In this document: one piece after another, positions 1-7,702 of the stretch | Numbering within the stretch: the first letter of the stretch is position 1 | How the letters are laid out: every line of letters begins with the position of its first letter | Source: Psychrobacillus sp. NEAU-3TGS | GTDB lineage: Bacteria; Bacillota; Bacilli; Bacillales_A; Planococcaceae | Assembly (NCBI RefSeq): GCF_029955155.1 | Contig: NZ_JAPNOZ010000011.1 | Span: 310,001 to 374,000 of the forward strand | Direction of reading: 5' to 3' | Length of the DNA stretch: 64,000 nucleotides | Made by a program: the position numbers and the translations under genes | Notes under the pieces: model-generated | What the model saw: the letters and a program-made list of their open reading frames with translations, nothing else | Told to the model about the DNA's origin: nothing | Database searches by the model: none

Positions 1-254
1 GCTTCTCCTATACCTTTTACAGACATTATTTCTTCTAATGTAGTGTTTTTAAGTTCTTGAATTTGTTCGATAAAGTTGAGGACTCGGTTAGCTAGATGGA
101 GAACAGACTCTTGCTTCGTACCAGTACGAAGCAAGATTGCTATTAATTCTTGGTTGGATAGACTTTGTGCACCTTGTCTTACAAGTCTTTCACGAGGTCG
201 ATCGGCTATATGAACATCCCGAATCATTAAAGAGGATGGTACATCAAGAGTCAT
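1..254 (-). CDS. radC: RadC family JAB-domain protein (5' part only)
   Basis: N-terminal part of RadC, which runs off the left edge of the window so the JAB/MPN metal-binding domain is not visible. The start is the ATG at 254; its first two bases plus the next overlap the maf stop (ATGA), indicating translational coupling. The translation begins MTLDVPSSLMIRDV and soon gives DRPRERL and the SLSNQELIAILLRTGT stretch typical of the RadC helix-hairpin-helix N-terminus. maf followed by radC is the normal Bacillus order. The family was named for DNA repair, but its biochemical role is unsettled. Confidence 0.9.
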   Translation of the reverse strand, partial: MTLDVPSSLMIRDVHIADRPRERLVRQGAQSLSNQELIAILLRTGTKQESVLHLANRVLNFIEQIQELKNTTLEEIMSVKGIGE

Positions 255-853
255 TTGCTCAACTCCTTTTCAAACGTGAGCACTTCAAGTGTCAGTAACG
301 TTTGAAACAAACGACTAATCGGAAGGCCTACAACATTATTGTAATCGCCTTCGATTTTTTGGACGAATAATCCTCCCATCGTTTGAATACCATATGCACC
401 TGCTTTGTCCATTGAATCTCCGGTAGCTACATAAGCATCTATTTGCTCATCTGTTAGTTCATAAAATGTCACAAGCGTGGTTTCTGCAAAACTGATACTT
501 GTCCCTGCTCCTTGAATGGAAACGCCTGTCACTACATGATGTGTGCTTCCTGAAAGCTTTTGTAAATATTCTTTTGCTTGTTCTTTACTAGTCGGTTTCC
601 CTAACACTTCTTCCTCTAAATAGACAATCGTGTCTGCTCCAATAACAATAGCATTTGGATTACTTTCAACAATCGGCACCGTTTTTTTATACGCAATAGA
701 AATTGCCATGTCTTCCGGCGTAAGTTTTCCTTCTGCAACTTCTTCAATTTTTGCAGGCTGCACTTCGAAAGGAATAGCTAATTTACTAAATAACTCTTTT
801 CTTCTTGGCGACTCACTCGCTAGTATAAATGAATAATCAGTTGTTAGTTTCAA
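251..853 (-). CDS. maf: Maf family nucleotide pyrophosphatase
   Basis: A 200-residue Maf/YhdE-type protein, the usual family length. The N-terminal nucleotide-binding motif reads LASESPRRKELF (residues 11-22) and is followed by the IGADTIVYLE region and the late GDYNNVVGLP motif. Members hydrolyse non-canonical or modified nucleoside triphosphates, and in Bacillus Maf is linked to septum control. The start appears to be TTG at 853, seven bases after a GGAGGA ribosome-binding site; no ATG is better placed. It is coupled to radC by an ATGA overlap and follows the spoIIB-like gene, as in B. subtilis. Confidence 0.93.
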   Translation of the reverse strand: MKLTTDYSFILASESPRRKELFSKLAIPFEVQPAKIEEVAEGKLTPEDMAISIAYKKTVPIVESNPNAIVIGADTIVYLEEEVLGKPTSKEQAKEYLQKLSGSTHHVVTGVSIQGAGTSISFAETTLVTFYELTDEQIDAYVATGDSMDKAGAYGIQTMGGLFVQKIEGDYNNVVGLPISRLFQTLLTLEVLTFEKELSK

Positions 854-947
854 TTTAAATTCCTCCTTTTCCCTAGCATACAGAAAAATTGGAAAAAGGG
901 AAATTGTTTTAAAAGTAGAACAATGAGAGAGTTGCTCTGTATTTTGC

Positions 948-1586
948 TTAGAAACTTAATTTTACACATGTGTTCTGTTCTGCATAATGGGTAAAAACAT
1001 GTAATCTCATAACGGACGAAACATCGGAAAACGCTGATATAGCTTGCACTATAGTCATTAAATCATCCGGATAATCTTCTTTTTTGGCAATTGACTCAAA
1101 AAAGTTTTTCGAAATATTATCTTCTTGTAAAATATTAATAAGTTTTTTTACTTTTGGATTTTCACAACCGCTAGTAGAAACATGTACCGTTTTATTGAAA
1201 CTAGGAAGAGACTCCGATTGTGGAGTAGGCACGTCATTTAAAAATAAATCACTCCACACAAAAAACTGGTTTTCAACCTGCACGATACCTGCTCTCTCTA
1301 ACGAGGGCTGCGTTGCCATAAAGGAAATTGCACTATCTTTCGAAGAAAACATTCCATATTGTTTTACATGAAATGATAATACGCCATCTGCAGCAACCTC
1401 TACTTTTTCTTCTTGTGATTGAGCCCCCGCCGGTGTCGTATCTTCTTCCTTAGTAACCTCTACTTTTTTATCATTTGCTAAATTAAGTATAAAACCAAAA
1501 AGTAAAACACCGACAACCCCAAGGACAAGCCCTTGAACACCAGCTAATATTATCTTCTTTCTTGGATTTCGCCTTCTAATCGGCAT
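948..1586 (-). CDS. spoIIB: SpoIIB-like membrane-anchored SPOR-type protein
   Basis: A 212-residue protein with a basic N-terminus (MPIRRRNPRKK), one membrane segment at about residues 11-34, an acidic linker, and a domain starting FHVKQYGMFSSKDSA near residue 75. That domain resembles a SPOR fold (beta strand, then F.S..A, then helix). Its position between comC and maf is exactly that of spoIIB in B. subtilis, whose product helps septal peptidoglycan thinning and engulfment in sporulation. The call rests on position and general architecture, since sequence conservation is weak. Ribosome-binding site AGAGGTG precedes the ATG. It has its own transcription unit because a terminator follows comC. 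Confidence 0.6.
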   Translation of the reverse strand: MPIRRRNPRKKIILAGVQGLVLGVVGVLLFGFILNLANDKKVEVTKEEDTTPAGAQSQEEKVEVAADGVLSFHVKQYGMFSSKDSAISFMATQPSLERAGIVQVENQFFVWSDLFLNDVPTPQSESLPSFNKTVHVSTSGCENPKVKKLINILQEDNISKNFFESIAKKEDYPDDLMTIVQAISAFSDVSSVMRLHVFTHYAEQNTCVKLSF

Positions 1587-1626
1587 AACATCACCTCTTT
1601 TTTCACAACCTTATCACGAACAACAT

Positions 1627-1656
1627 AAAAAAAGACGAGACCTATGTCGGCTCGTC
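1627..1656 (-). terminator. Rho-independent terminator after the prepilin peptidase gene
   Basis: On the minus strand a GACGAG/CTCGTC hairpin with two further G:C pairs and a 6-base loop is followed by seven T residues. It lies 17 bases past the comC stop, so it ends the pilus operon and separates it from spoIIB-maf-radC. Confidence 0.8.
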
Positions 1657-1672
1657 CTAAAAATTTATCGAG

Positions 1673-2434
1673 TTAAAAAAACAAATTCACATACCAATCG
1701 ACAATCGATTCTCCGTAAAAATAAGAAATAATCGCGGCAATCGCAATCGATGGTCCAAATGGGATCGGAGTCTTCCGTCCTTTTTTCGCTTTTTTTAAAG
1801 CAATGACACCAAAAAAGGTTCCAATAAGAGAAGCTAAAAATAATGTCAATAAAGTCGGAACAAGCCCTAACACCATTCCAATTACAAAAAATAATTTAAT
1901 ATCTCCACCGCCCATACCGCCTTTTGACAGCACAGCGATTAAAAGCAATACTCCAAAACCAGCCACAGCACCCAACAAACTACCCCACCAAGGGGTTAAC
2001 GGCGAAAAAATGCGGGCAATGATTAAAGGAATTAAAAAGAAAAGCAATATCTTATCCGGAATAAGCATATACGCTAAATCAGAAACAGTAATAATAACAA
2101 GCATAGAAATAAATAATATCGCAACAATTAGCTCTATAGAAAAGCCTAACTGACTATACGCAAACGCAAATAATAATCCAGTTACAAGTTCCATCACCGG
2201 ATATATCCAATGAATCTTCGTGCCACACCCCCTACATTTTCCTCTCAAAAATAGATAAGAAAACACAGGAACTAGATCCACAGCAGTTAAGTTTCGGTCA
2301 CAAACCGTACAATGCGAAGGCGGCTTTACAATCGATTCTCCTTTCGGTACACGGAGACCGACTACATTGAAAAAGGAACCGAATATTATGCCGTATATGA
2401 AAAATAATAACGTGTACACACTAGTCATTTCCAT
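1673..2434 (-). CDS. comC: Type IV prepilin peptidase / N-methyltransferase (A24 family)
   Basis: A 253-residue polytopic membrane protein that cleaves and N-methylates prepilins. It has the N-terminal GSFFNVVGLRVP motif, the two CxxC pairs (CTVC and CRGC) of the cytoplasmic zinc-binding methyltransferase region, and both catalytic aspartates of the A24 aspartic protease (SDLAYMLIPD near residue 120 and GGGDIKLF near residue 178). About eight hydrophobic segments are visible. B. subtilis comC occupies the same place. Here it is the last gene of the pilus operon and overlaps pilO by 14 bases; an ATG two codons in is an alternative start. It probably processes both the pilus and any competence prepilins encoded elsewhere. 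Confidence 0.92.
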   Translation of the reverse strand: MEMTSVYTLLFFIYGIIFGSFFNVVGLRVPKGESIVKPPSHCTVCDRNLTAVDLVPVFSYLFLRGKCRGCGTKIHWIYPVMELVTGLLFAFAYSQLGFSIELIVAILFISMLVIITVSDLAYMLIPDKILLFFLIPLIIARIFSPLTPWWGSLLGAVAGFGVLLLIAVLSKGGMGGGDIKLFFVIGMVLGLVPTLLTLFLASLIGTFFGVIALKKAKKGRKTPIPFGPSIAIAAIISYFYGESIVDWYVNLFF

Positions 2435-3209
2435 TCTCCGCTATTGTTGCTTGTTCGTCATGATAAAAAGTAGTCAGCTGTATCGTAGCAGCTATATCGT
2501 CCTCTTGATCCTCATCCAAAAGCTGTTCCTCACCAGGTGCTGACAAAATAATCTGATCAACGCGATATATTCGTTTCAAGTTCTCTACTTCTTCTACGAA
2601 CAGAACAAGCTGATCATAATTTTTTGCCAAAATAGAAATATTAAAAGTAATTAATTTTAATTTTTCAGGAAGAACAATTTCAGAAACAGGAGAAACGGGC
2701 GGTTCTTCGGATGCTTCACCTGTAGTAGAGGTTGTTTCATCTGTCATTTCTTCCGTCGTTTCGTTCGTTTCTTCGGTTTTTGTGTCTTCTGTTGGTACAT
2801 CATTGCCTTCTGCTTCAGTCTCCGCGTTTTCCTCTGAAGTCTCCGGTAACAACTGAGACTCTTCTAGCGTTCCATCATAATTATTAAACTCTACAGAAAG
2901 AATTTTTGAATCACTTAGTAATTCAACCTCTTCAATAGAACGAATAAGCTCATTTAATTCACGGGTCAATGGCACCTGGGTTTTTAAAAAGAATGTATTC
3001 TCTGAGGTATCTTCCTCCGACTGAGCAGAAGAATATTCTTCCTTCAAAGCAGCAACCTCACCCTGTAAAACCTGTACACTTATTTCTTTCGATGCCCTTT
3101 CATCTTTTAACGGTTGCAGGACAAAGTAGTAAACTGCCCCTAACAAAACGACCACAAGAGCAGCGATTAATATAAAGGCCGTTCTTTTATTGCTAACTAG
3201 TTCATTCAT
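2421..3209 (-). CDS. pilO: PilO-like type IV pilus inner-membrane platform protein
   Basis: A 262-residue bitopic protein: a short cytoplasmic N-terminus, a membrane segment at residues 10-32, a coiled-coil region to about residue 100, then an unusually long acidic Glu/Thr/Ser-rich linker (about residues 115-172), and a C-terminal domain beginning LPEKLKLITFNISI that resembles the ferredoxin-like fold of PilO. Position after PilN and the four-base ATGA-type overlap with it support the call. PilO normally dimerises with PilN to link the PilM ring to the pilus machine. The linker is an addition compared with proteobacterial PilO. Assignment relies on architecture and operon order more than on strong sequence similarity. 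Confidence 0.75.
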   Translation of the reverse strand: MNELVSNKRTAFILIAALVVVLLGAVYYFVLQPLKDERASKEISVQVLQGEVAALKEEYSSAQSEEDTSENTFFLKTQVPLTRELNELIRSIEEVELLSDSKILSVEFNNYDGTLEESQLLPETSEENAETEAEGNDVPTEDTKTEETNETTEEMTDETTSTTGEASEEPPVSPVSEIVLPEKLKLITFNISILAKNYDQLVLFVEEVENLKRIYRVDQIILSAPGEEQLLDEDQEDDIAATIQLTTFYHDEQATIAENGND

Positions 3210-3793
3210 GGAGTGATACCTCCATTTTCCAAGTAAGTTTGATCAATATCTAAATTTAAAATTGCTGAGTAGCGTGGAATAATCTCATATTTTTTTTCTG
3301 TATTTTCCTCTGAATTGGAAAGCTCAAAGTTAGTGACACTCTCCACCTTTATATCTGAAAAATAATCGCTAATTAGTAGTTTATCCACGAATAAAGACAG
3401 ACTCTTCATCGTTTCTACATCTACAGAGATATGGATACTTCTTTCTACAAATTCATATTGCCGTAAATATGTATGTGGCTCGAGTAATGCATTCACTTCT
3501 ATAAGTAAAGGACTTACAGGATATGAAACACGTTCAGCAAAAGTCACAGAGGTCTGCAGATCCCCTTGTCCGGATACTTTTAAATCGGTTACTACCTGTG
3601 TGAGGTCATCTCTTTCTGCCGTCGAATAAATTTCATCAGCAGTAAGGGTTTCTATATCTCTCTTTACGGTTAAATATTGAATAAAGAACAACACAAGAAT
3701 AGTGAGAATTAAAATTAAACTAATAACAAGCACTAAAATAGAATTGGACTTTTGCCGCTCCCTTTTAGGCAATAAATTTATCTCTGGAACCAT
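3206..3793 (-). CDS. pilN: PilN-like type IV pilus assembly protein
   Basis: A 195-residue bitopic protein with the diagnostic PilN N-terminus M(V)PEINLLPKRERQK, which in other systems inserts into PilM, followed by a membrane segment at about residues 20-42 and a periplasmic-type domain. The ribosome-binding site AGGGAGG lies 7 bases before the ATG at 3793; ATG at 3796 is also possible and would overlap the pilM reading-frame stop as TGATG. It couples to pilO by a four-base overlap. Function (platform for the pilus machine with PilM and PilO) is from family knowledge. Confidence 0.88.
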   Translation of the reverse strand: MVPEINLLPKRERQKSNSILVLVISLILILTILVLFFIQYLTVKRDIETLTADEIYSTAERDDLTQVVTDLKVSGQGDLQTSVTFAERVSYPVSPLLIEVNALLEPHTYLRQYEFVERSIHISVDVETMKSLSLFVDKLLISDYFSDIKVESVTNFELSNSEENTEKKYEIIPRYSAILNLDIDQTYLENGGITP

Positions 3794-3795
3794 CA

Positions 3796-4763
3796 TCAAG
3801 CCTCCCTATATATAAGTCCAATAAGTGGAATATGCTTAGACTTCAAATTAGGATGATAATTTTGTAATTGAGAATCATCTATATATGTAACAGGTGTGAC
3901 AAAATTCACCGTCATCTCAGAAGCAATATAATCCATTTCTGGCGAGTCTCCCAATGTAATTATTTCATCTACCGCTTTTTCTCCCTTATATAAAGAGAAA
4001 CGATAAAAGTTTAGAATTCTTCAATCTCAGCAATTTGATCGATCAATTGCGCGCGATATTCCTCAATCTCTCCATCATAAACAAAACTGATTTCATCCTT
4101 TTCACTTTTACTTTGCCACTTTTCTTTAAATGTATCAATAGATTGATAGCGAAGGAATTCAACATTTCCTCCCGTATAAATGCTGATCGAAACACCTGAG
4201 ATAGACCATTCACTTATTAAATAACTCTTATTTTCCTCCAAATCAATTGTCTTTTCTAAAAAGCGAATTGTGGCTAATGCTCTAACATCTGCTGTAACCG
4301 GCTCTAAATGTAAATCGTCTAATAACCCAGCTATTTTGTTAATTTCTTCGGAGGGTGCAGCAAACAAAACCGCCTCTCCATCATTAGCTTTAAAATCATA
4401 GACATCTATTAGCGGTTGAGAGAATGGCAAGTGAATTGTTTGTCCCAGCTCCATCTCCACATATCCTTTTAATTTCGCTGTCGTCACATCGGTAGGATGC
4501 TCAAAAGTTTTCATCATCACAGTACTGTCTGGCACAAAAAAGCGTACATCATAACGCTTAATACCCCACTCATGGATGAGTGTCTTCAACGTTTCATACA
4601 ACGCCATTTCATCTTCTAAAATATCCCCATCAAAAATACCTTTCTCCAAAGGGTACTCATAAACAGCTGACTGCGCAATATCGTTACCAGTCATCACTAT
4701 TGCTCTTAGTATGTATTCATTTAAATCTAAAGCAACATAGCGCTTTAGTTTCTTTTTAAACAT
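3796..4763 (-). pseudogene. pilM: PilM-like actin-fold pilus protein, single-base frameshift
   Basis: PilM forms the cytoplasmic actin-like ring that binds the PilN tail. The N-terminal 250 residues are intact (YVALDLNEYILRAIVMTG at the start, an actin/FtsA-type nucleotide site), but the frame hits a stop at 4011. The rest of the family C-terminus continues one base out of frame: ILNFYRFSLYKGEKAVDEI, a typical PilM ending, running to a TGA at 3796-3798 that overlaps the pilN start. One missing A in the GAAGA at about 4015-4020 explains the break. Repaired length would be about 322 residues. The start at 4763 has GGGGGAG six bases upstream; the ATG at 4778 lies before that site and is less likely. 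Either genuine inactivation or an assembly error. Confidence 0.85.
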
Positions 4764-4847
4764 ATTCTTCTCCCCCATATTCGGCAGTAATTAGTTTTAT
4801 GGTTCAGAAAATGAAGTATTCATTTGCTCAATAATAAAACTAAGGGA

Positions 4848-4872
4848 CTACAGCAGCGGTGGGCTGCTGCAG
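4848..4872 (-). terminator. Strong hairpin just past the pilin gene (attenuator or mRNA-stabilising)
   Basis: CTGCAGCAGC and GCTGCTGTAG pair over ten positions (one G:U) around a five-base loop, beginning 6 bases after the pilin stop. Only a weak T tract follows, so it may be a leaky terminator or a 3' stability hairpin that lets pilin mRNA accumulate above the pilMNO message. The choice between these is inference. Confidence 0.6.
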
Positions 4873-4877
4873 AAAGA

Positions 4878-5360
4878 TTATTGATTCATTGCTTTGTTAA
4901 GTGATTTTTCTTGGATTGAAGTTGTACCTACAGTATAAGCAGCTATACCATTAGCTGCATCTGCTGCTACTGAAAACTTAGTATTACTTACGTTTCCTAG
5001 TTTAGAATAAGTAACAGTCCATATTGCATCTGCACTACTAGTAGCTTCTGTTTTTACAACTTGGTCACCAGTTGCTAAAGTTATTCCTTCAACATATGGT
5101 TTTAGCTCATCTTTATCGCAAGTAAGGCCAGTTGTATCAGCAGCTGTTTTTTTACATGCCCCATCAGTCATAGCCAACTTTGCCGCTGACAGAATTGTTG
5201 AAGCATCAGCGAAAACCGCTTTATCCCTTGAATTTTGAATAATATTACCGATAGCTGGCACAGCAATTGCAGCAACAATTGCAAGAATTACGATTACCGC
5301 TAGTAACTCGATTAGCGTCAAACCTTTTTCATTTTTTAATAACTTTCTCATTTTTTTCAT
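4878..5360 (-). CDS. pilA: Type IV major pilin-like prepilin
   Basis: A 160-residue class III signal peptide protein. The leader MKKMRKLLKNEKG is cut before LTLIELLAVIVILAIVAA, with the conserved Glu5 and a hydrophobic N-terminal helix; the head domain contains a Cys pair (GACKK and LTCDK) that could form a disulfide. The ATG at 5360 has AAAGGAG eight bases upstream. A second in-frame ATG at 5417 also has a strong site (GGAGGTG) and would give a leader 19 residues longer. Single-copy placement between the pilC and pilM genes and its abundant-type hairpin make it the likely main subunit. Confidence 0.9.
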   Translation of the reverse strand: MKKMRKLLKNEKGLTLIELLAVIVILAIVAAIAVPAIGNIIQNSRDKAVFADASTILSAAKLAMTDGACKKTAADTTGLTCDKDELKPYVEGITLATGDQVVKTEATSSADAIWTVTYSKLGNVSNTKFSVAADAANGIAAYTVGTTSIQEKSLNKAMNQ

Positions 5361-5446
5361 ATGATTAGCTCCTTTATTTGTAATTTCATTTGGCTTTTTC
5401 ATTTCATTCATCATCATATAATTTCACCTCCTTCTAATGGAAAATA

Positions 5447-6652
5447 TTAAATTTGTTCATATATACTAAACATAGGTATCATAATGGCCATAACAATAGT
5501 TCCTATAATAGCAGCGAGGAAGACAATCATTAAAGGCTCGATTAATGATTTCAACGTATCTACAGTACGGTCAACATCATCCTCATAAAAATCCGCTATT
5601 TTTTCAAGCATATAATCGAGAGAGCCTGTAGATTCCCCGATGGAAGTCATTTGCGTAACTAAAGGAGGGAAAATCCAGCTTTTTGCTAGTGGAGCGGATA
5701 ATGTACTCCCTTTTTCCAAGCTTGTCCGTGATTCCTTAACTACCTTACCTACGACTGGGTTTCCAATTACTTTTTCTACAATAGTTAGAGCCTGTAAAAT
5801 AGGTACTGAACTGCTAAACAACGAGGATAGTGTTCTTGTCATACGAGCAATTGCTGACTTTTGTAGCAACTTTCCAAATACAGGTAGCTTTAAAAGTAAT
5901 AAATGAACTGAATAATTAAATTGTTCATTTTTCTTATACAGGTAATTGAAAACAATAACTATAATTAAGAAAAGTATCGAATATATATACCAAGATGACT
6001 GTAGTGATTCACTTATCCCCATTACTACCCTTGTGATCGTTGGTAATTCTGCCCCCATATCCTCAAACATAGAAACAAATTGAGGAACAATTGTAAGCAT
6101 CAAAAACACCGAAACAACTATCGTCAGAAATAGCAAAACAACAGGATAAGCTAACGTTGATTGAACTTTTTTCTTTAGGTTAAACTGTTTTTCATAAGAA
6201 AAAGCTAGTCTCTCTAGTGATTCATCCAAATTACCAGTCGCTTCACCAGCGCGGATCATATTTACAAACAAAGCTGGAAAGACTTTTGGGTTTTTAGCTG
6301 CTGCATCAGAAAAAGATAATCCTGACCGAACATCCTCTTCCACATCCTGCAGTCCTTTTTTTAATGGTTTACTAGACGTTTGCTCTGCTAAAATTTTTGT
6401 AGATTCTAGTATAGAAACCCCTGCTCTAATAAGCGTGGCAAATTGTCGACTATATATAACAAAGTCCTGATTTTTTACTTTACCACCTAAAGATAACTCT
6501 TTATGAAGAATACTTTTCGACTCTTCTATTTCTCGCGGATTTATACCTTGAGTACGTAGTCTTGAAATGGCCATCTGTTTATTGGTCGCGTCTATAATTC
6601 CTTTTTTTACCGTACCTCTAGAGGTTCTACCGACATATTTATAGACCACCAT
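5447..6652 (-). CDS. pilC: PilC/GspF family inner-membrane pilus platform protein
   Basis: A 401-residue protein with the two tandem T2SF domains of the family: cytoplasmic helical bundles starting FVIYSRQFATLIRAGVSILE (residues 65-84) and ARMTRTLSSLFSSSVPILQA (about 270-289), each followed by membrane helices, and the closing MIVFLAAIIGTIVMAIMIP segment. PilC couples the ATPases PilB and PilT to pilin insertion and removal. The ATG shares one base with the pilT stop (TAATG), so the two are translated together. Confidence 0.93.
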   Translation of the reverse strand: MVVYKYVGRTSRGTVKKGIIDATNKQMAISRLRTQGINPREIEESKSILHKELSLGGKVKNQDFVIYSRQFATLIRAGVSILESTKILAEQTSSKPLKKGLQDVEEDVRSGLSFSDAAAKNPKVFPALFVNMIRAGEATGNLDESLERLAFSYEKQFNLKKKVQSTLAYPVVLLFLTIVVSVFLMLTIVPQFVSMFEDMGAELPTITRVVMGISESLQSSWYIYSILFLIIVIVFNYLYKKNEQFNYSVHLLLLKLPVFGKLLQKSAIARMTRTLSSLFSSSVPILQALTIVEKVIGNPVVGKVVKESRTSLEKGSTLSAPLAKSWIFPPLVTQMTSIGESTGSLDYMLEKIADFYEDDVDRTVDTLKSLIEPLMIVFLAAIIGTIVMAIMIPMFSIYEQI

Positions 6653-7692
6653 TAGTAGTCACCAACGTTCATATAAGGTCGGGCAGATTCTAGAGAAATC
6701 TTGCTTGTTGAGACTAATTGCTGAATAGATGATTCTAGTGTGTGCATCCCAAGAGCTCGACTCGTTTGCATGACATTTTGGATTTGATGTACTTTTTCAT
6801 TTCGAATAAGATTGGCAACAGATGGTGTTTGCATCAGAATTTCTGTAGCAGCGACACGACCTTTTTCATCTTTTCGAATAAACAATCGTTGGGATACAAT
6901 CCCTTGTAGTACATTTGCCAACTGTATTCTTATTTGCCCTTGCTGATATGGTGGAAACACATCAATTATTCTATCAATTGTAGTAGGCGCACTGCTCGTA
7001 TGGAGTGTCGCCATTACTAGGTGTCCAGTCTCAGCAGCTGTAATTGCTGTGGAGATTGTCTCTAAGTCTCGCATTTCTCCAACAAGAATAACGTCTGGAT
7101 CTTGTCGTAAAGCTGCTCTTAAACCATTTGAAAAACTTTGTGTATCCGAACCAACTTCGCGCTGATTGATAATAGACTTTTTATGGTTATGCACATATTC
7201 AATCGGATCTTCCAACGTAATAATATGCTTGGATGTAGTAGAGTTAATATAATCTATCATCGAAGCTAGTGTTGTTGATTTACCAGAACCAGTTGGGCCT
7301 GTCACTAAAATAAGCCCTTGAGGTTTATCTGCAAGTGTGTAAAGTACATTTGGCATACCTAACGCTTCAATAGAAGGAATTTTAGATTCGATCATTCTAA
7401 TGGCAATTGCAATATTGTTTTGTTGATGATAAGCATTGATACGAAAGCGACAAAGCCCTGGCAAAGCGTAACTAAAATCGATTTCTCCTTTTAATTCGAA
7501 CTCTTCCATTTTGGCAGGTGATAATAAGTCCTCTAGCATTCTTTTCGTATCTACTTCTTTTAATAAATACTCACCATAAGATTTAAGCTTTCCATTTACG
7601 CGAAAAACTGGCGTTACCCCTACTGTTAAATGAAGATCAGAAGCCTTATCATGAAAAGTTTTTTCTAATAATTGAATGATACTGATTTCCAT
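6652..7692 (-). CDS. pilT: PilT family pilus retraction ATPase
   Basis: A 346-residue hexameric secretion-type ATPase. It begins with the PilT N-domain (ASDLHLTVGVTPVFRVNGKL), then Walker A GPTGSGKSTTLA at about residues 129-140, Asp box ITLEDPIEY, Walker B VILVGEMRD and His box GHLVMATLHT. The protein lacks the long N-terminal extension and tetracysteine zinc motif of PilB, and is of PilT length, which argues for a retraction motor rather than a second extension ATPase. Competence ComG systems of Bacillus normally have no PilT, so this is evidence for a true retractile pilus. Confidence 0.92.
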   Translation of the reverse strand: MEISIIQLLEKTFHDKASDLHLTVGVTPVFRVNGKLKSYGEYLLKEVDTKRMLEDLLSPAKMEEFELKGEIDFSYALPGLCRFRINAYHQQNNIAIAIRMIESKIPSIEALGMPNVLYTLADKPQGLILVTGPTGSGKSTTLASMIDYINSTTSKHIITLEDPIEYVHNHKKSIINQREVGSDTQSFSNGLRAALRQDPDVILVGEMRDLETISTAITAAETGHLVMATLHTSSAPTTIDRIIDVFPPYQQGQIRIQLANVLQGIVSQRLFIRKDEKGRVAATEILMQTPSVANLIRNEKVHQIQNVMQTSRALGMHTLESSIQQLVSTSKISLESARPYMNVGDY

Positions 7693-7702
7693 TTATCTCA
7701 CC

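Noticed and set aside
3796-4030. Programmed frameshift in pilM
   Set aside because: No slippery heptamer, internal Shine-Dalgarno or downstream structure is evident at the break, and other genes nearby show similar one-base losses.
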